Below, piece by piece: positions 7,099 through 15,462 of a stretch of 35,294 nt of DNA. Below the pieces are notes generated by a model. It ran no database searches, was not told the DNA's origin, and worked only from the letters and a program-made list of their open reading frames with translations. The translations under genes were made by a program, and so were the position numbers. This stretch comes from Phenylobacterium sp. Its GTDB lineage: Bacteria; Pseudomonadota; Alphaproteobacteria; Caulobacterales; Caulobacteraceae. Location: NCBI RefSeq assembly GCF_030654915.1, contig NZ_JAURWM010000179.1, positions 1 to 35,294 on the forward strand, given 5' to 3'. The number at the start of each line of letters is the position of its first letter. The stretch's first letter is position 1.

Positions 7099-8586
7099 AT
7101 GTTGATGCCCACTCCCGATCCTGGCCTGCTCGCCCGGCGGGCCGAGTTCGTCTCGGCCCTGCGTGCGATCGTGCCCGGCGAAGGGGTGATCAGCGAGGAC
7201 TCGCAGCTCGCGGCCTATGAGTGCGATGGCCTGACCGCCTATCGCCAGCGCCCGATGATCGTGGTGCTGCCAGACACTGTCGATCAAGTCAGCGCGGTGT
7301 TGGCCTATTGCCACGGGCAGGGGCTGAAGGTGGTGCCGCGCGGGTCGGGGACCTCGCTGTCGGGTGGCGCGCTACCTTTGGCCGACGGGATCATCCTGGG
7401 CCTGGGGAAGTTCAACCGCATTCTTGAGGTCGACTATGAGAACCGCTGCGCGGTGGTTCAGCCGGGGGTGACGAACCTGGCCGTGACCCATGCGGTGATG
7501 GCCGAGGGCTTCTATTACGCCCCGGACCCTTCAAGCCAGATCGCCTGCTCGATCGGCGGCAATGTCGCGGAGAACGCCGGCGGCGTGCACTGCCTGAAAT
7601 ACGGCATGACCACCAACAACCTGCTGGGCGTCGAGCTGGTGCTGATCGACGGCACGGTGATGCGCCTGGGCGGCAAGCACCTCGACCCGGCGGCGCTCGA
7701 CCTGCTCGGCGTGGTCTGCGGGTCCGAGGGTCTGCTGGGCGTCGTGACCGAGGTCACAGTTCGCATCCTGCAAGCGCCAGAGACCCAGCGCGCCCTGCTG
7801 ATGGGCTTTGCCGAGGTCGAGGCGGCGGGCGCCTGCGTGGCGGCGGTGATCGCCGCAGGGATCATCCCGGCCGGCATGGAGATGATGGACCGCTTGGCGA
7901 TCCAGGCGGCCGAAGCCTTCGTCAAGGTCGGCTATCCGCTGGACGTCGAGGCCCTGCTGATCATCGAACTGGACGGCCCGCCGGCTGAGGTCGACCACCT
8001 GATCGAGGTGGTCCGCGAGATCGGCGAGGGCTGCGGCGCGACCTATCTGCGGGTCTCGATGAACGAGGACGAGCGCAAGGGTTTCTGGGCCGGGCGCAAG
8101 GCGGCGTTCCCGGCGGTGGGGCGGATCTCGCCGGACTACTACTGCATGGACGGTACGATCCCGCGCGCCACCCTGCCCAAGGTGCTGCGGCGGATGAACG
8201 AACTGGCCGACGAGTGCGGCCTGCGGATCGCCAACGTCTTCCATGCCGGCGACGGCAACCTGCACCCGCTGATCCTCTACGACGCCGACAAGCCGGGCGA
8301 ACTGCACCGGGCCGAGGAGCTGGGCGCGGCGATCTTGACCCTGTGCGTCGAGGTCGGCGGCGTGCTGACCGGCGAGCATGGGGTGGGGGTTGAGAAGCGT
8401 GACCTGATGGAGGTCCAATTCGGGCCGGCCGACCTCGACCAGCAACAGCGGCTGAAATGCGCCTTCGACGAGGACGGCCTGCTCAATCCCGGCAAGGTGT
8501 TTCCGAAACTCTGCCGCTGCGCCGAGCTCGGGAGGGTGCATATCCACGGCGGCAAGGTCCGCTTCCCCGAACTCGATCGGTTTTAA
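7099..8586 (+). CDS. glcD: Glycolate oxidase FAD subunit GlcD
   Basis: FAD-binding subunit (495 residues; E. coli GlcD is 499) of the three-part glycolate/D-lactate-type dehydrogenase, which oxidises glycolate to glyoxylate at the cytoplasmic face of the membrane. PCMH-type FAD-binding motifs are visible: VVPRGSGTSLSGGALPL, APDPSSQIACSIGGNVAENAGG and GVVTEVTVRIL. The C-terminal substrate domain has HAGDGNLHPLILYD and GEHGVGVEKRDLM. The frame is open further upstream, but the family N-terminus begins at ATG 7099. GlcE starts three bases after its stop, so the two are translated together. The substrate could also be another 2-hydroxyacid, since GlcD, D-lactate dehydrogenase and D-2-hydroxyglutarate dehydrogenase are close relatives. 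Confidence 0.93.
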   Translation: MLMPTPDPGLLARRAEFVSALRAIVPGEGVISEDSQLAAYECDGLTAYRQRPMIVVLPDTVDQVSAVLAYCHGQGLKVVPRGSGTSLSGGALPLADGIILGLGKFNRILEVDYENRCAVVQPGVTNLAVTHAVMAEGFYYAPDPSSQIACSIGGNVAENAGGVHCLKYGMTTNNLLGVELVLIDGTVMRLGGKHLDPAALDLLGVVCGSEGLLGVVTEVTVRILQAPETQRALLMGFAEVEAAGACVAAVIAAGIIPAGMEMMDRLAIQAAEAFVKVGYPLDVEALLIIELDGPPAEVDHLIEVVREIGEGCGATYLRVSMNEDERKGFWAGRKAAFPAVGRISPDYYCMDGTIPRATLPKVLRRMNELADECGLRIANVFHAGDGNLHPLILYDADKPGELHRAEELGAAILTLCVEVGGVLTGEHGVGVEKRDLMEVQFGPADLDQQQRLKCAFDEDGLLNPGKVFPKLCRCAELGRVHIHGGKVRFPELDRF

Positions 8587-8588
8587 GC

Positions 8589-9812
8589 GTGACCTGGCAA
8601 GCCTTTGACGCGGCCGATGTCGCGAGCGCCGTGGCCGACGCGCTGTCGGACGGCAAGACCTTGGAACTGATCGGCGGCGGCTCGCGCCGTGCCTTCGGCC
8701 GGCCGGTGGAGGCCGACGCTGTCCTCGACCTATCGGGGGTGAGCGGAGTCGTCACCTATCAGCCGGAAGAATTGATCCTGGCCGCCGCGCCCGGCACGCC
8801 GATGGCCGAAATCCAGGCCATGTTGGCGCAGGCCGGTCAGCAACTGGCCTTCGAGCCGCCGGACTTCGGCCCGCTGTGGGGACTGCCGGCTGGCCAAGGC
8901 ACCTTGGGCGGAGCGATCATGACCGGCCGGGGCGGACCTCGGCGCCTGACCGCCGGCGGGCCGCGCGACCACTGCCTTGGGGTCAAGGGCGTCAACGGTT
9001 TTGGCGAGGCCTTCGCGGCTGGCGGCCGGGTGGTGAAGAACGTCACCGGCTTTGACCTGCCCAAGCTGATCGCCGGTAGTTTCGGGACGCTGTGCGCGGC
9101 CACCGAGCTGACGGTGAAGGTGCTGCCGGCCGCCTCGGACATGGCGACCCTGGCCGTGGTGGGGCTTTCCGACGACGCGGCGATCAAGGTCATGTCTCAG
9201 GCGCTGGGTAGCTCGGCCCAGGTGTCGAGCGCGGCGCACCTGCCCGCCGACGTCGCTCGGGCCTCGCCGGCCGCCGGGATCATCGGCCAGGCGGCGGTGA
9301 CTCTCCTGCGGCTTGAGGGCGTGCGGCCCTCGGTGGCGGCGCGGGTCGGGCATCTGGCCCAGGCGCTGGAGGCGGCGGGGCCGCAAATCCTGCTCGATCG
9401 CGAGGCCTCGGCGGCGATCTGGAAGGAAGTCGCCGACGCAGCTTGGTTCGCAGGCGGCGCGGACACGGTGGTCTGGAAGCTGTCGGTTCCGCCGACCCTG
9501 GGCGCGGCGATCGGCGCGCGGCTGGCCGGCGAGCTCTCAGGGCGATGCTATTACGACTGGGGCGGCGGCGGGGTCTGGCTGGAACTGCCCGGGGCGGACG
9601 ACGCCCATGCCGCCCAGGTTCGCCAGGTGCTGCGCGAGATCGTCGGCGGCGACGGGCACGCGACCCTGATGCGCGCGGCCAATGCGGTGCGGGCGACGGA
9701 GGATCCCTTCCAACCCTTGGCGCCGGCCCTGGCCGCCTTGAGCGAGCGGGTGCGGGCCCAGTTCGACCCGCAGGGGATCTTCAATCCTGGCCGAATGTAC
9801 GGGGGCCTCTGA
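8589..9812 (+). CDS. glcE: Glycolate oxidase FAD-binding subunit GlcE
   Basis: Second flavin-binding subunit of the glycolate oxidase complex (407 residues from a GTG start). It has a shortened PCMH fold: LELIGGGSRRAFGRP, ILAAAPGTPMAEIQAML, LPAGQGTLGGAIMTGRGGPRR, then the GlcE signature VKGVNGFGEAFAAGGRVVKNVTGFD and LPKLIAGSFGTL. It lacks the C-terminal HAGDGN region of GlcD, as expected for GlcE. At 407 residues it is somewhat longer than the E. coli subunit (350). The GTG lies three bases after the glcD stop. The TGA overlaps the glcF ATG, so glcD, glcE and glcF form one tightly coupled operon. Confidence 0.93.
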   Translation: MTWQAFDAADVASAVADALSDGKTLELIGGGSRRAFGRPVEADAVLDLSGVSGVVTYQPEELILAAAPGTPMAEIQAMLAQAGQQLAFEPPDFGPLWGLPAGQGTLGGAIMTGRGGPRRLTAGGPRDHCLGVKGVNGFGEAFAAGGRVVKNVTGFDLPKLIAGSFGTLCAATELTVKVLPAASDMATLAVVGLSDDAAIKVMSQALGSSAQVSSAAHLPADVARASPAAGIIGQAAVTLLRLEGVRPSVAARVGHLAQALEAAGPQILLDREASAAIWKEVADAAWFAGGADTVVWKLSVPPTLGAAIGARLAGELSGRCYYDWGGGGVWLELPGADDAHAAQVRQVLREIVGGDGHATLMRAANAVRATEDPFQPLAPALAALSERVRAQFDPQGIFNPGRMYGGL

Positions 9813-11125
9813 TGCAGACCAGCTTCACGCAACGGCAACTGACCTCGCCAGACAACGCCTCGTCGGAAAAGATCATCCGCACCTGCGTCCACTGCGGGTT
9901 TTGCACGGCGACCTGCCCGACCTATCTGCTGGCCGGGGACGAACTCGATAGTCCGAGAGGCCGCATCTACCTGATGAAGGAGATGCTGGAGAAGGGCGGC
10001 CCGCCCTCGCCGCAAACGGTCAAGCATGTGGATCGTTGCCTCTCCTGCCTGTCGTGCATGACCACCTGTCCTTCGGGGGTGAACTACATGCACCTGGTCG
10101 ACCACGCTCGGGCCTATATCGAGGAGCACCACGTCCGTCCGTGGCCGGAGCGTCTGTTGCGTTCGATGCTGGCGGTGGTGCTGCCAGACCCCGCCAAGTT
10201 CCGCTGGGCGCTGCGCCTAGCCAATCTGGGCCGGCCGTTCGCGGGCCTGCTGCCGGGGCGGTTGAAGGCCATGGCCGGCATGGCGCCGCGTCATCTGCCG
10301 GCCGCCGATCGCGCCGAGACGCCGCAGGTCTTCCCCGCGCGAGGCGCTCGCCGCGCGCGGGTCGCGCTGCTGGCCGGTTGCGCCCAGCCGGTGCTGGCGC
10401 CGGAGATCAACGGGGCGGCGATCAACCTGTTGAACCGGCTGGGGGTCGAGGTCGTCACGGCCCGAGGCGGCGGTTGTTGCGGAGCCCTGTCGCATCATCT
10501 GGGCAAGACCGATCGCTCGCACGCCCAGGCCAAGGCCAACATCACCGCCTGGCGGGCGCAGATGGCGGCCGGTGAACTGGACGCGATCATGATCACGGCC
10601 TCCGGTTGCGGGACGACCGTGAAGGACTACGGCTTCATGTTCCGCGACGACCCGGTCTGGGCCGGACCGGCGGCGGCGGTCTCGGCGATCGCCAAGGATG
10701 TGAGCGAGGTCTTGGCGGGCTTGGACAGCGGCCCGTCAGCGGTAGCGGGTCTTGGCCTGCGGGTCGCCTACCATTCGGCCTGCTCGCTGCAGCACGGCCA
10801 AGGCGTGCGCGACCAACCGAAGCTGTTGCTCAAGGCCGCCGGCTTCACGGTGGTCGAGCCGTTGGAACCGCACATCTGTTGCGGCTCGGCCGGAACCTAC
10901 AATCTGCTGCAGCCGGAAATCGCCGGGAAGCTGCGCGACCGCAAGGTGGCGAATCTCGAGGCCACTCGGCCCGATGTCATCGCCACTGGCAATATCGGCT
11001 GCATGACCCAGATCGCCGGCGGCTCGGACGTGCCGATCGTCCATACGGTCGAGCTGCTGGATTGGGCCGCTGGCGGACCGATCCCGACGGCGCTGGTCGG
11101 CGCCCGGTTCGCGGCCGGCGCCTGA
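9812..11125 (+). CDS. glcF: Glycolate oxidase iron-sulfur subunit GlcF
   Basis: Electron-transfer subunit of 437 residues that carries electrons from the GlcD/GlcE flavins to the quinone pool. Two 4Fe-4S ferredoxin motifs lie near the N-terminus: C25-x2-C-x2-C-x3-C in CVHCGFCTATCP, and C76-x2-C-x2-C-x3-C in CLSCLSCMTTCP. Two CCG domains follow with GGGCCGALSHHLGK and HICCGSAGTYN, which in this family bind further cofactors or quinone-linked clusters. The ATG overlaps the glcE stop (TGATG). The final residues (about 425-437) are Ala/Gly-rich and unremarkable. All cysteines needed for cluster binding are present. Confidence 0.94.
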   Translation: MQTSFTQRQLTSPDNASSEKIIRTCVHCGFCTATCPTYLLAGDELDSPRGRIYLMKEMLEKGGPPSPQTVKHVDRCLSCLSCMTTCPSGVNYMHLVDHARAYIEEHHVRPWPERLLRSMLAVVLPDPAKFRWALRLANLGRPFAGLLPGRLKAMAGMAPRHLPAADRAETPQVFPARGARRARVALLAGCAQPVLAPEINGAAINLLNRLGVEVVTARGGGCCGALSHHLGKTDRSHAQAKANITAWRAQMAAGELDAIMITASGCGTTVKDYGFMFRDDPVWAGPAAAVSAIAKDVSEVLAGLDSGPSAVAGLGLRVAYHSACSLQHGQGVRDQPKLLLKAAGFTVVEPLEPHICCGSAGTYNLLQPEIAGKLRDRKVANLEATRPDVIATGNIGCMTQIAGGSDVPIVHTVELLDWAAGGPIPTALVGARFAAGA

Positions 11126-11139
11126 AGGGGGAACCAGCG

Positions 11140-11436
11140 ATGCGTATCTTTGCAGCCCTGGCGGCTGGTTTGCTGCTGACAGGGTTTGGCATGGCGGCGG
11201 CTCAGCCGGCCATGCCCGGCGCCGAGTTGCTGCCTGAGGGGGCAGGTCGCGACACGACCCTGCGCGTCTGCACCGGCTGTCATGCGCCCGACGTGATCGT
11301 AAACCGCACCCAGAAGGCCGCGCCCTGGTCCGACGTCGTGCAGGCCATGGTCGAAAAGGGCGCGGAGGCGACGCCGGACGAGACCGCCCAGATCGCCGCC
11401 TATCTCAAGAAGGCCCTGCCCGAGACACCGGCCTGA
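11140..11436 (+). CDS. Small periplasmic cytochrome c, last gene of the glc operon
   Basis: Protein of 98 residues with a Sec signal peptide (MRIFAALAAGLLLTGFGMAAA) and a single CxxCH haem site, CTGCHAPD at 44-51. It ends in a helix DETAQIAAYLKKALP as in small cytochrome c subunits of alcohol- or sulfite-type dehydrogenases. No obvious distal Met ligand is placed as in the larger cytochrome at 6505-6888; M69 (VQAMVEKG) is the candidate. It starts 14 bases after glcF behind AGGGGGAAC, so it is probably co-transcribed. GlcDEF faces the cytoplasm and this protein the periplasm, so a direct electron hand-over would need a membrane intermediate. Confidence 0.82.
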   Translation: MRIFAALAAGLLLTGFGMAAAQPAMPGAELLPEGAGRDTTLRVCTGCHAPDVIVNRTQKAAPWSDVVQAMVEKGAEATPDETAQIAAYLKKALPETPA

Positions 11437-11462
11437 ACCGTTCATCCGAAAAGTAGCTCGCC

Positions 11463-13454
11463 GTGCCCGTAGACCTTCCTCCGCTCGTCGATGTCGTCAC
11501 GGTCGAGGCGGCGCGACTGCCGCCCTCGCCGATGGATCGAGCCTTTTCGATCGTCACCCTTGGCGGTGAGGCCATCGCCACCGCGCCGCGCCTGGACGAG
11601 GCGCTGACCGCCACGCCGGGCGTGCAGCTTTTCCGCCGGACCTCCAGCCAAGCCTCGAACCCGACCACCCAGGGGATCAGCGTCCGCTCCATCGCCGGCT
11701 CCGGCGCCAGCCGCGCCTTGGTGACTCTGGACGGCGTGCCGCAGAACGATCCGTTCGGTGGCTGGGTGCTGTGGACCGGCCTGCCGCCCATCGGGATCGA
11801 GCAGGCGCGGGTGATCCGCGGCGCAGGCGCGGGTCCCTACGGCGCGGGCGCATTGACCGGCGTGATCCAGCTTTCCGAACGCACCCAGGTCCCGCGCGGC
11901 GGCGAATACGAGATCTATGGCGGCGAGCGCGGCCTGGCCGGCGGGGCGGCGGCCGGGGCGGTGGGCGAGGTCTTCGTCAGCGCGGCAGCCGAGCTTAGCG
12001 ACGGCTGGATTCCCGTGCGCGAGGGACGCGGGGCGGCCGACCAGCCGCTCTACTATCGCGGTCTCAGCGGGGCGTTGCACTGGACCCCGGAGCTGGCCGG
12101 CCAGCCGCTGGCCCTAAGGTTGTCGGGCTATCAGGAGAAGCGCGGCGCCGGCGTCATCGGCTCTGATTCCCGCGCGACCGGCGCGACCCTGTCGGCCACC
12201 TTGGCGCAGGCGCCGGCCGCCGAGGGCGCACTGGGCTGGCGCGTCCAGGGCTGGATGAAGCGCTCCGATTTTGAGAACCGTTCGGCCGCCGTGGGGGCGG
12301 GCCGAGGCGGCACGACCCCGGCCAGCGAGCAATATGCGACGCCGGCGATGGGCTACGGCCTCAACGCCGCCCTGCGCCGCGACGTCGCGGCGGGCGGTTG
12401 GGAAGTGGGCGTGGACGCTCGGCTTTCCGACGGCGAGACGCGCGAGAAGTTCCGCTACATGAACGGCGCCTTCACCCGCGAACGGGTGGCCGGCGGCACG
12501 CAGTCGGTGGCCGGTCTCTATGGCGAGGCCTATCGCAATCTCGGCGACTGGTTGCTGACCGCCGGCGTGCGGGTCGACCGCTGGGCGACCTATGACGGCG
12601 GGCGGGTCGAGCGCGACGCCGCGACGGGGGCGGTAACCCTCGACAACCAACCCCAGGATCGCGACGGCTGGTTGCCGACCGGGCGGGTGGGCGCGCGCTA
12701 CGGCGCCTGGACCGACGGCTATGTCCGGGCCGCCGCCTATGCGGGTTTCCGCCCGGCGACCCTCAACGAGCTCTATCGGCCGTTCCGGGTCGGCAACGAT
12801 GTGACCGAGGCCAATGCCGGGCTGGAGCCTGAGAAGCTGTACGGCGCCGAGTTCGGGCTGGGCTCGGAAGGCGACCTGCATTGGGACGTCACGGTATTCG
12901 CCAATCGCCTGGAGAGGGCGGTGGCCAATGTGACCATCGGTATGGGGCCTGGGACCTTCCCGGTCGCCGGCTTCATCCCGGCCGGCGGCGTGCTGCGTCA
13001 ACGCCAGAACGCTGGCGAGGTGGACGCCTATGGCGTCGAAGCCCAGATCGAGCGGCGGTGGGAGAGCGTCTCCCTGCACCTGGCCGGCGCCTACACCAAG
13101 GCCAAGATCGATGGCGGCGCGGCCGCGCCACAGCTGACCGGCCTGCGCCCAGCCCAGACGCCGCGTCTGACGCTCACCGGCGAGGCGACTTGGCGCCCGG
13201 TCGAGCCGCTCAACCTGCGCGCGGTGATCCGGTATGAGGGCGACCGCTACGATGACGACCTGAACAGCCGGAAGCTGACGGCCGCGACGCAGGTGAACCT
13301 GCGGGCCGACTGGGCGGTCTCGCACGCGCTCACGCTCTACGCGGCGGCCGAGAACCTGCTCGACGCAGAGATCGAGACCGCCCAGACCGGAGACGGCCTA
13401 GAGAGCTACGACCAGCCGCGAACCTTGCGGGTCGGGTTGGTCCTGCGGCGCTAG
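11463..13454 (+). CDS. TonB-dependent outer-membrane receptor lacking a signal peptide
   Basis: Product of 663 residues with a plug domain (about 25-150: DEALTATPGVQLFRRTSSQASN, VTLDGVPQNDPFGGWV, ARVIRGAGAGPYGAGALTGVI) and a 22-strand-type barrel to the end (FRPATLNELYRPFRVG, LYAAAENLLDAEIE). The plug and barrel look complete, but the first residue is immediately mature-like (VDLPPLVDVVTVEAAR). An in-frame TAG at 11454-11456 blocks any upstream extension, so no signal peptide can be encoded. The last residues are LVLRR, without the usual terminal aromatic. The stop lies in a palindromic repeat. Either the gene is decayed at its ends or the start and export are unusual. Its place behind glcDEF and a cytochrome c suggests a role in substrate uptake, but the ligand is unknown. 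Confidence 0.82.
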   Translation: MPVDLPPLVDVVTVEAARLPPSPMDRAFSIVTLGGEAIATAPRLDEALTATPGVQLFRRTSSQASNPTTQGISVRSIAGSGASRALVTLDGVPQNDPFGGWVLWTGLPPIGIEQARVIRGAGAGPYGAGALTGVIQLSERTQVPRGGEYEIYGGERGLAGGAAAGAVGEVFVSAAAELSDGWIPVREGRGAADQPLYYRGLSGALHWTPELAGQPLALRLSGYQEKRGAGVIGSDSRATGATLSATLAQAPAAEGALGWRVQGWMKRSDFENRSAAVGAGRGGTTPASEQYATPAMGYGLNAALRRDVAAGGWEVGVDARLSDGETREKFRYMNGAFTRERVAGGTQSVAGLYGEAYRNLGDWLLTAGVRVDRWATYDGGRVERDAATGAVTLDNQPQDRDGWLPTGRVGARYGAWTDGYVRAAAYAGFRPATLNELYRPFRVGNDVTEANAGLEPEKLYGAEFGLGSEGDLHWDVTVFANRLERAVANVTIGMGPGTFPVAGFIPAGGVLRQRQNAGEVDAYGVEAQIERRWESVSLHLAGAYTKAKIDGGAAAPQLTGLRPAQTPRLTLTGEATWRPVEPLNLRAVIRYEGDRYDDDLNSRKLTAATQVNLRADWAVSHALTLYAAAENLLDAEIETAQTGDGLESYDQPRTLRVGLVLRR

Positions 13455-13494
13455 AGCGCTTTCCGCCGAAGTATCGGAGCAAATAGCGCTCTAG
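13451..13494. repeat. CTAGAGCGCT palindromic repeat between convergent genes
   Basis: CTAGAGCGCT at 13451-13460 and its exact complement AGCGCTCTAG at 13485-13494 form a ten-base inverted repeat around a 24-base centre. The two CTAG ends contain the TAG stops of the receptor gene on the left and dut on the right, so the repeat terminates both open frames. It resembles the AGAGC..GCTCT family of short intergenic palindromes in alphaproteobacteria and could act as a bidirectional terminator. Confidence 0.7.
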
Positions 13495-13964
13495 ACGCCG
13501 GTGGAGCCGTAGCCGCCGGCGCCGCGAACCGTATCGTCCAGTTCGTCGGCTTCGATCAGCGTCCATTGCGGGGCCGCCGCGATGATCCCCTGGGCGATGC
13601 GGTCGCCGCGCCGAACGTGGAAGGTCTCGGCCCCGAGATTGATCAGGCAGACCGAGATCTCGCCGCGATAGTCGCAGTCGACGGTGCCAGGGGCGTTGAC
13701 GATCGAGACGCCGTTCTTGGCGGCCAGGCCTGAACGGGGTCGGATTTGCATCTCGTAGCCGATCGGCAGGGCGACGGCGAAGCCGGTCGGCACCAGCGCC
13801 CGCGCGCCGGGCTCGATGCTCAGCGTCTCGCCCGCGGGCACGGCGGCGCGGAAGTCGAAGCCGGCCGCCCCAGCGGTGGCGTAGGCCGGCAGGGGCAGGT
13901 CCTGGTTGCCGTCCCAGCGCTTAAAGGCGGCCGTCAGGGGCGTCACGCCGCGCGGTTCAGTCAT
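13491..13964 (-). CDS. dut: Deoxyuridine 5'-triphosphate nucleotidohydrolase (dUTPase)
   Basis: Trimeric cytoplasmic dUTPase of 157 residues that hydrolyses dUTP to dUMP and pyrophosphate, keeping uracil out of DNA and feeding dTMP synthesis. All five conserved motifs are seen in order: AGFDFRA (1), RPRSGLA (2), [14 protein letters not shown] with the catalytic Asp and uracil-gate Tyr (3), [10 protein letters not shown] (4) and the C-terminal arm [10 protein letters not shown] (5). Length is standard. It lies 58 bases downstream of the amidase on the same strand and is probably the last gene of the dapB-amidase-dut transcript. Its stop codon is inside the CTAGAGCGCT palindrome. Confidence 0.95.
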   Translation of the reverse strand: MTEPRGVTPLTAAFKRWDGNQDLPLPAYATAGAAGFDFRAAVPAGETLSIEPGARALVPTGFAVALPIGYEMQIRPRSGLAAKNGVSIVNAPGTVDCDYRGEISVCLINLGAETFHVRRGDRIAQGIIAAAPQWTLIEADELDDTVRGAGGYGSTGV

Positions 13965-14006
13965 GGGAGATCGCCCTTGGTTGGAATGGATGACCCGGAG
14001 ATGCCA

Positions 14007-14024
14007 GAGGCGGCCCGCCGCCTC
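14007..14024 (-). terminator. Hairpin at the amidase 3' end
   Basis: GAGGCGG and CCGCCTC pair as a seven-base stem with a four-base loop, overlapping the amidase stop codon and lying 43 bases before the dut start. No U-tract follows, so it is not a classical terminator. It may protect the mRNA 3' end or tune dut read-through. Confidence 0.3.
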
Positions 14025-15462
14025 AAGCCGTCAGGCGCGCCGGCGGTGCGACGAAGCCGCCCAGATTTTCGTCGACGGCCTGGGCGATAGCCAAGGTTCG
14101 CGAATCCGATCCATGCGGGCCGATGATCTGTACTCCGACCGGCAGGCCGGAGGCCGATAGCCCCACGGGAACCGTCGTCGCGGGCAGGTAGCAGGCGGTC
14201 GCCAGGGATATCCAGTCGAGCATGGCGCCGTAGGGCAGCCTGTGTCCATCGGAGGTCCTCAGCTTGCGGGTTGCGAAGGGTCCATGATCGTGCGGAAAAG
14301 CCACCACAGGCGCGACGGGCGCGATGATGACGTCGAAGGCCGCGAACGCGTCCTGGGCTGTCTGCTTCAGGCGCGCGCGCGCCTCGTCGGCGGAGATCCA
14401 CTCGGCATGGGTCGCCGCGTAGCCGCGCACCATGGCCGCCCATGACTTTTGACCAAAGCCCAAGGTGAGAGACAGGGCCGCGATCCCGCGCATGCGCCGC
14501 ATGGCGGTCTGGGTTTTCGACGGCAAGTCGGTCGCGACCACCGAGCCCAGCAATATCTGATAGGCGGCGGTGAGCTGGTCGAGGGGGACGGGATTGGAGA
14601 TCGCCCGCACCTCCGCGCCGGCCGCCGAGAGTTGGGCGCTGAACACCTCGATCACCGCGGCGACTTCAGGATCGAGCGGGAAGCCGTCGAGCCAGAGCCC
14701 GATCTTCAGCCGCGAGAGGTCGGCGATTTCAGCCTTGGCCGGGACGCCCTCGGTCATGATCGACAGCAACAGGCGCAGGTCGCGGGCCGAGCGGGCCATC
14801 GGGCCGATGACGTTGAGATCGCGCTCGGCGTGGGTCCCCGGCGTCGGCGGTACATGGCCGCGCTGCGAGACCAGCCCCCAGGTCGGCTTGTGGGAGAAGA
14901 CCCCGCAGAAGCTGGCCGGTACGCGCAGGGAGCCGCCGATGTCGGAGCCGACCTCCAACGCCGTGATCCCGGCGGCCAGCGCGGCGGCCGCCCCGCCTGA
15001 CGAGCCGCCGGGCGTGCGGGTGACGTCCCACGGATTGTTGGTGGCGCCGTATAGGCCGTTGAAGGTCTGCCAGTCGGCGGCCATCACCGGGACATTGGTC
15101 TTGCCCCAGATGACCGCGCCGGCTTGGCGCACCTGGCTGACGGCGACCGCATCCTCCGCCAGGCGTCGGCGCATCCCCTCGACGCCCGAGGACGCGGCCA
15201 TGCCGGCGACGTCCAGGGTGTCCTTGATGGTCATGGGCAGGCCGCATAGCGGACCGAGGGTCGCGCCCTTGACGCGCAGGTCGTCCATCGCCTTGGCGGT
15301 GTCGAGCGCGCGTTCCAGGTCGGCGGCGACCACGGCGTTGAGCCGGCTGTGGGTCTGTTCGTGACGGGCCAGCGAGAGCTTCAGCAACTCGACGGCTGAG
15401 ATTTCCTTCGCCTTCAGCGCCAACAGCTGGGCCGTGGCGTCGCGCGCGAGGAGGTCGCTCAT
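14023..15462 (-). CDS. Amidase-signature family hydrolase
   Basis: Protein of 479 residues with the amidase-signature fold and complete Ser-cisSer-Lys triad: Lys in [11 protein letters not shown] (about residue 79), the cis-Ser in [16 protein letters not shown] (about 154), and the nucleophile Ser in [16 protein letters not shown] (about 178). The AS domain continues into a C-terminal region with [13 protein letters not shown] and [14 protein letters not shown]. It could be an amide or carbamate hydrolase. It is not an obvious GatA, because no gatC/gatB neighbours are present and the C-terminal half differs. Its ATG overlaps the dapB stop (ATGA), so translation depends on dapB. The pairing with lysine biosynthesis has no evident biochemical reason. 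Confidence 0.87.
   Translation of the reverse strand: MSDLLARDATAQLLALKAKEISAVELLKLSLARHEQTHSRLNAVVAADLERALDTAKAMDDLRVKGATLGPLCGLPMTIKDTLDVAGMAASSGVEGMRRRLAEDAVAVSQVRQAGAVIWGKTNVPVMAADWQTFNGLYGATNNPWDVTRTPGGSSGGAAAALAAGITALEVGSDIGGSLRVPASFCGVFSHKPTWGLVSQRGHVPPTPGTHAERDLNVIGPMARSARDLRLLLSIMTEGVPAKAEIADLSRLKIGLWLDGFPLDPEVAAVIEVFSAQLSAAGAEVRAISNPVPLDQLTAAYQILLGSVVATDLPSKTQTAMRRMRGIAALSLTLGFGQKSWAAMVRGYAATHAEWISADEARARLKQTAQDAFAAFDVIIAPVAPVVAFPHDHGPFATRKLRTSDGHRLPYGAMLDWISLATACYLPATTVPVGLSASGLPVGVQIIGPHGSDSRTLAIAQAVDENLGGFVAPPARLTA

Noticed and set aside
7531..8547. 338-codon open frame opposite glcD
   Set aside because: Shadow of the conserved GlcD coding frame; no start signal or domain.
12114..13325. 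403-codon open frame opposite the TonB-dependent receptor
   Set aside because: Shadow frame; the plus-strand receptor shows the conserved barrel motifs.
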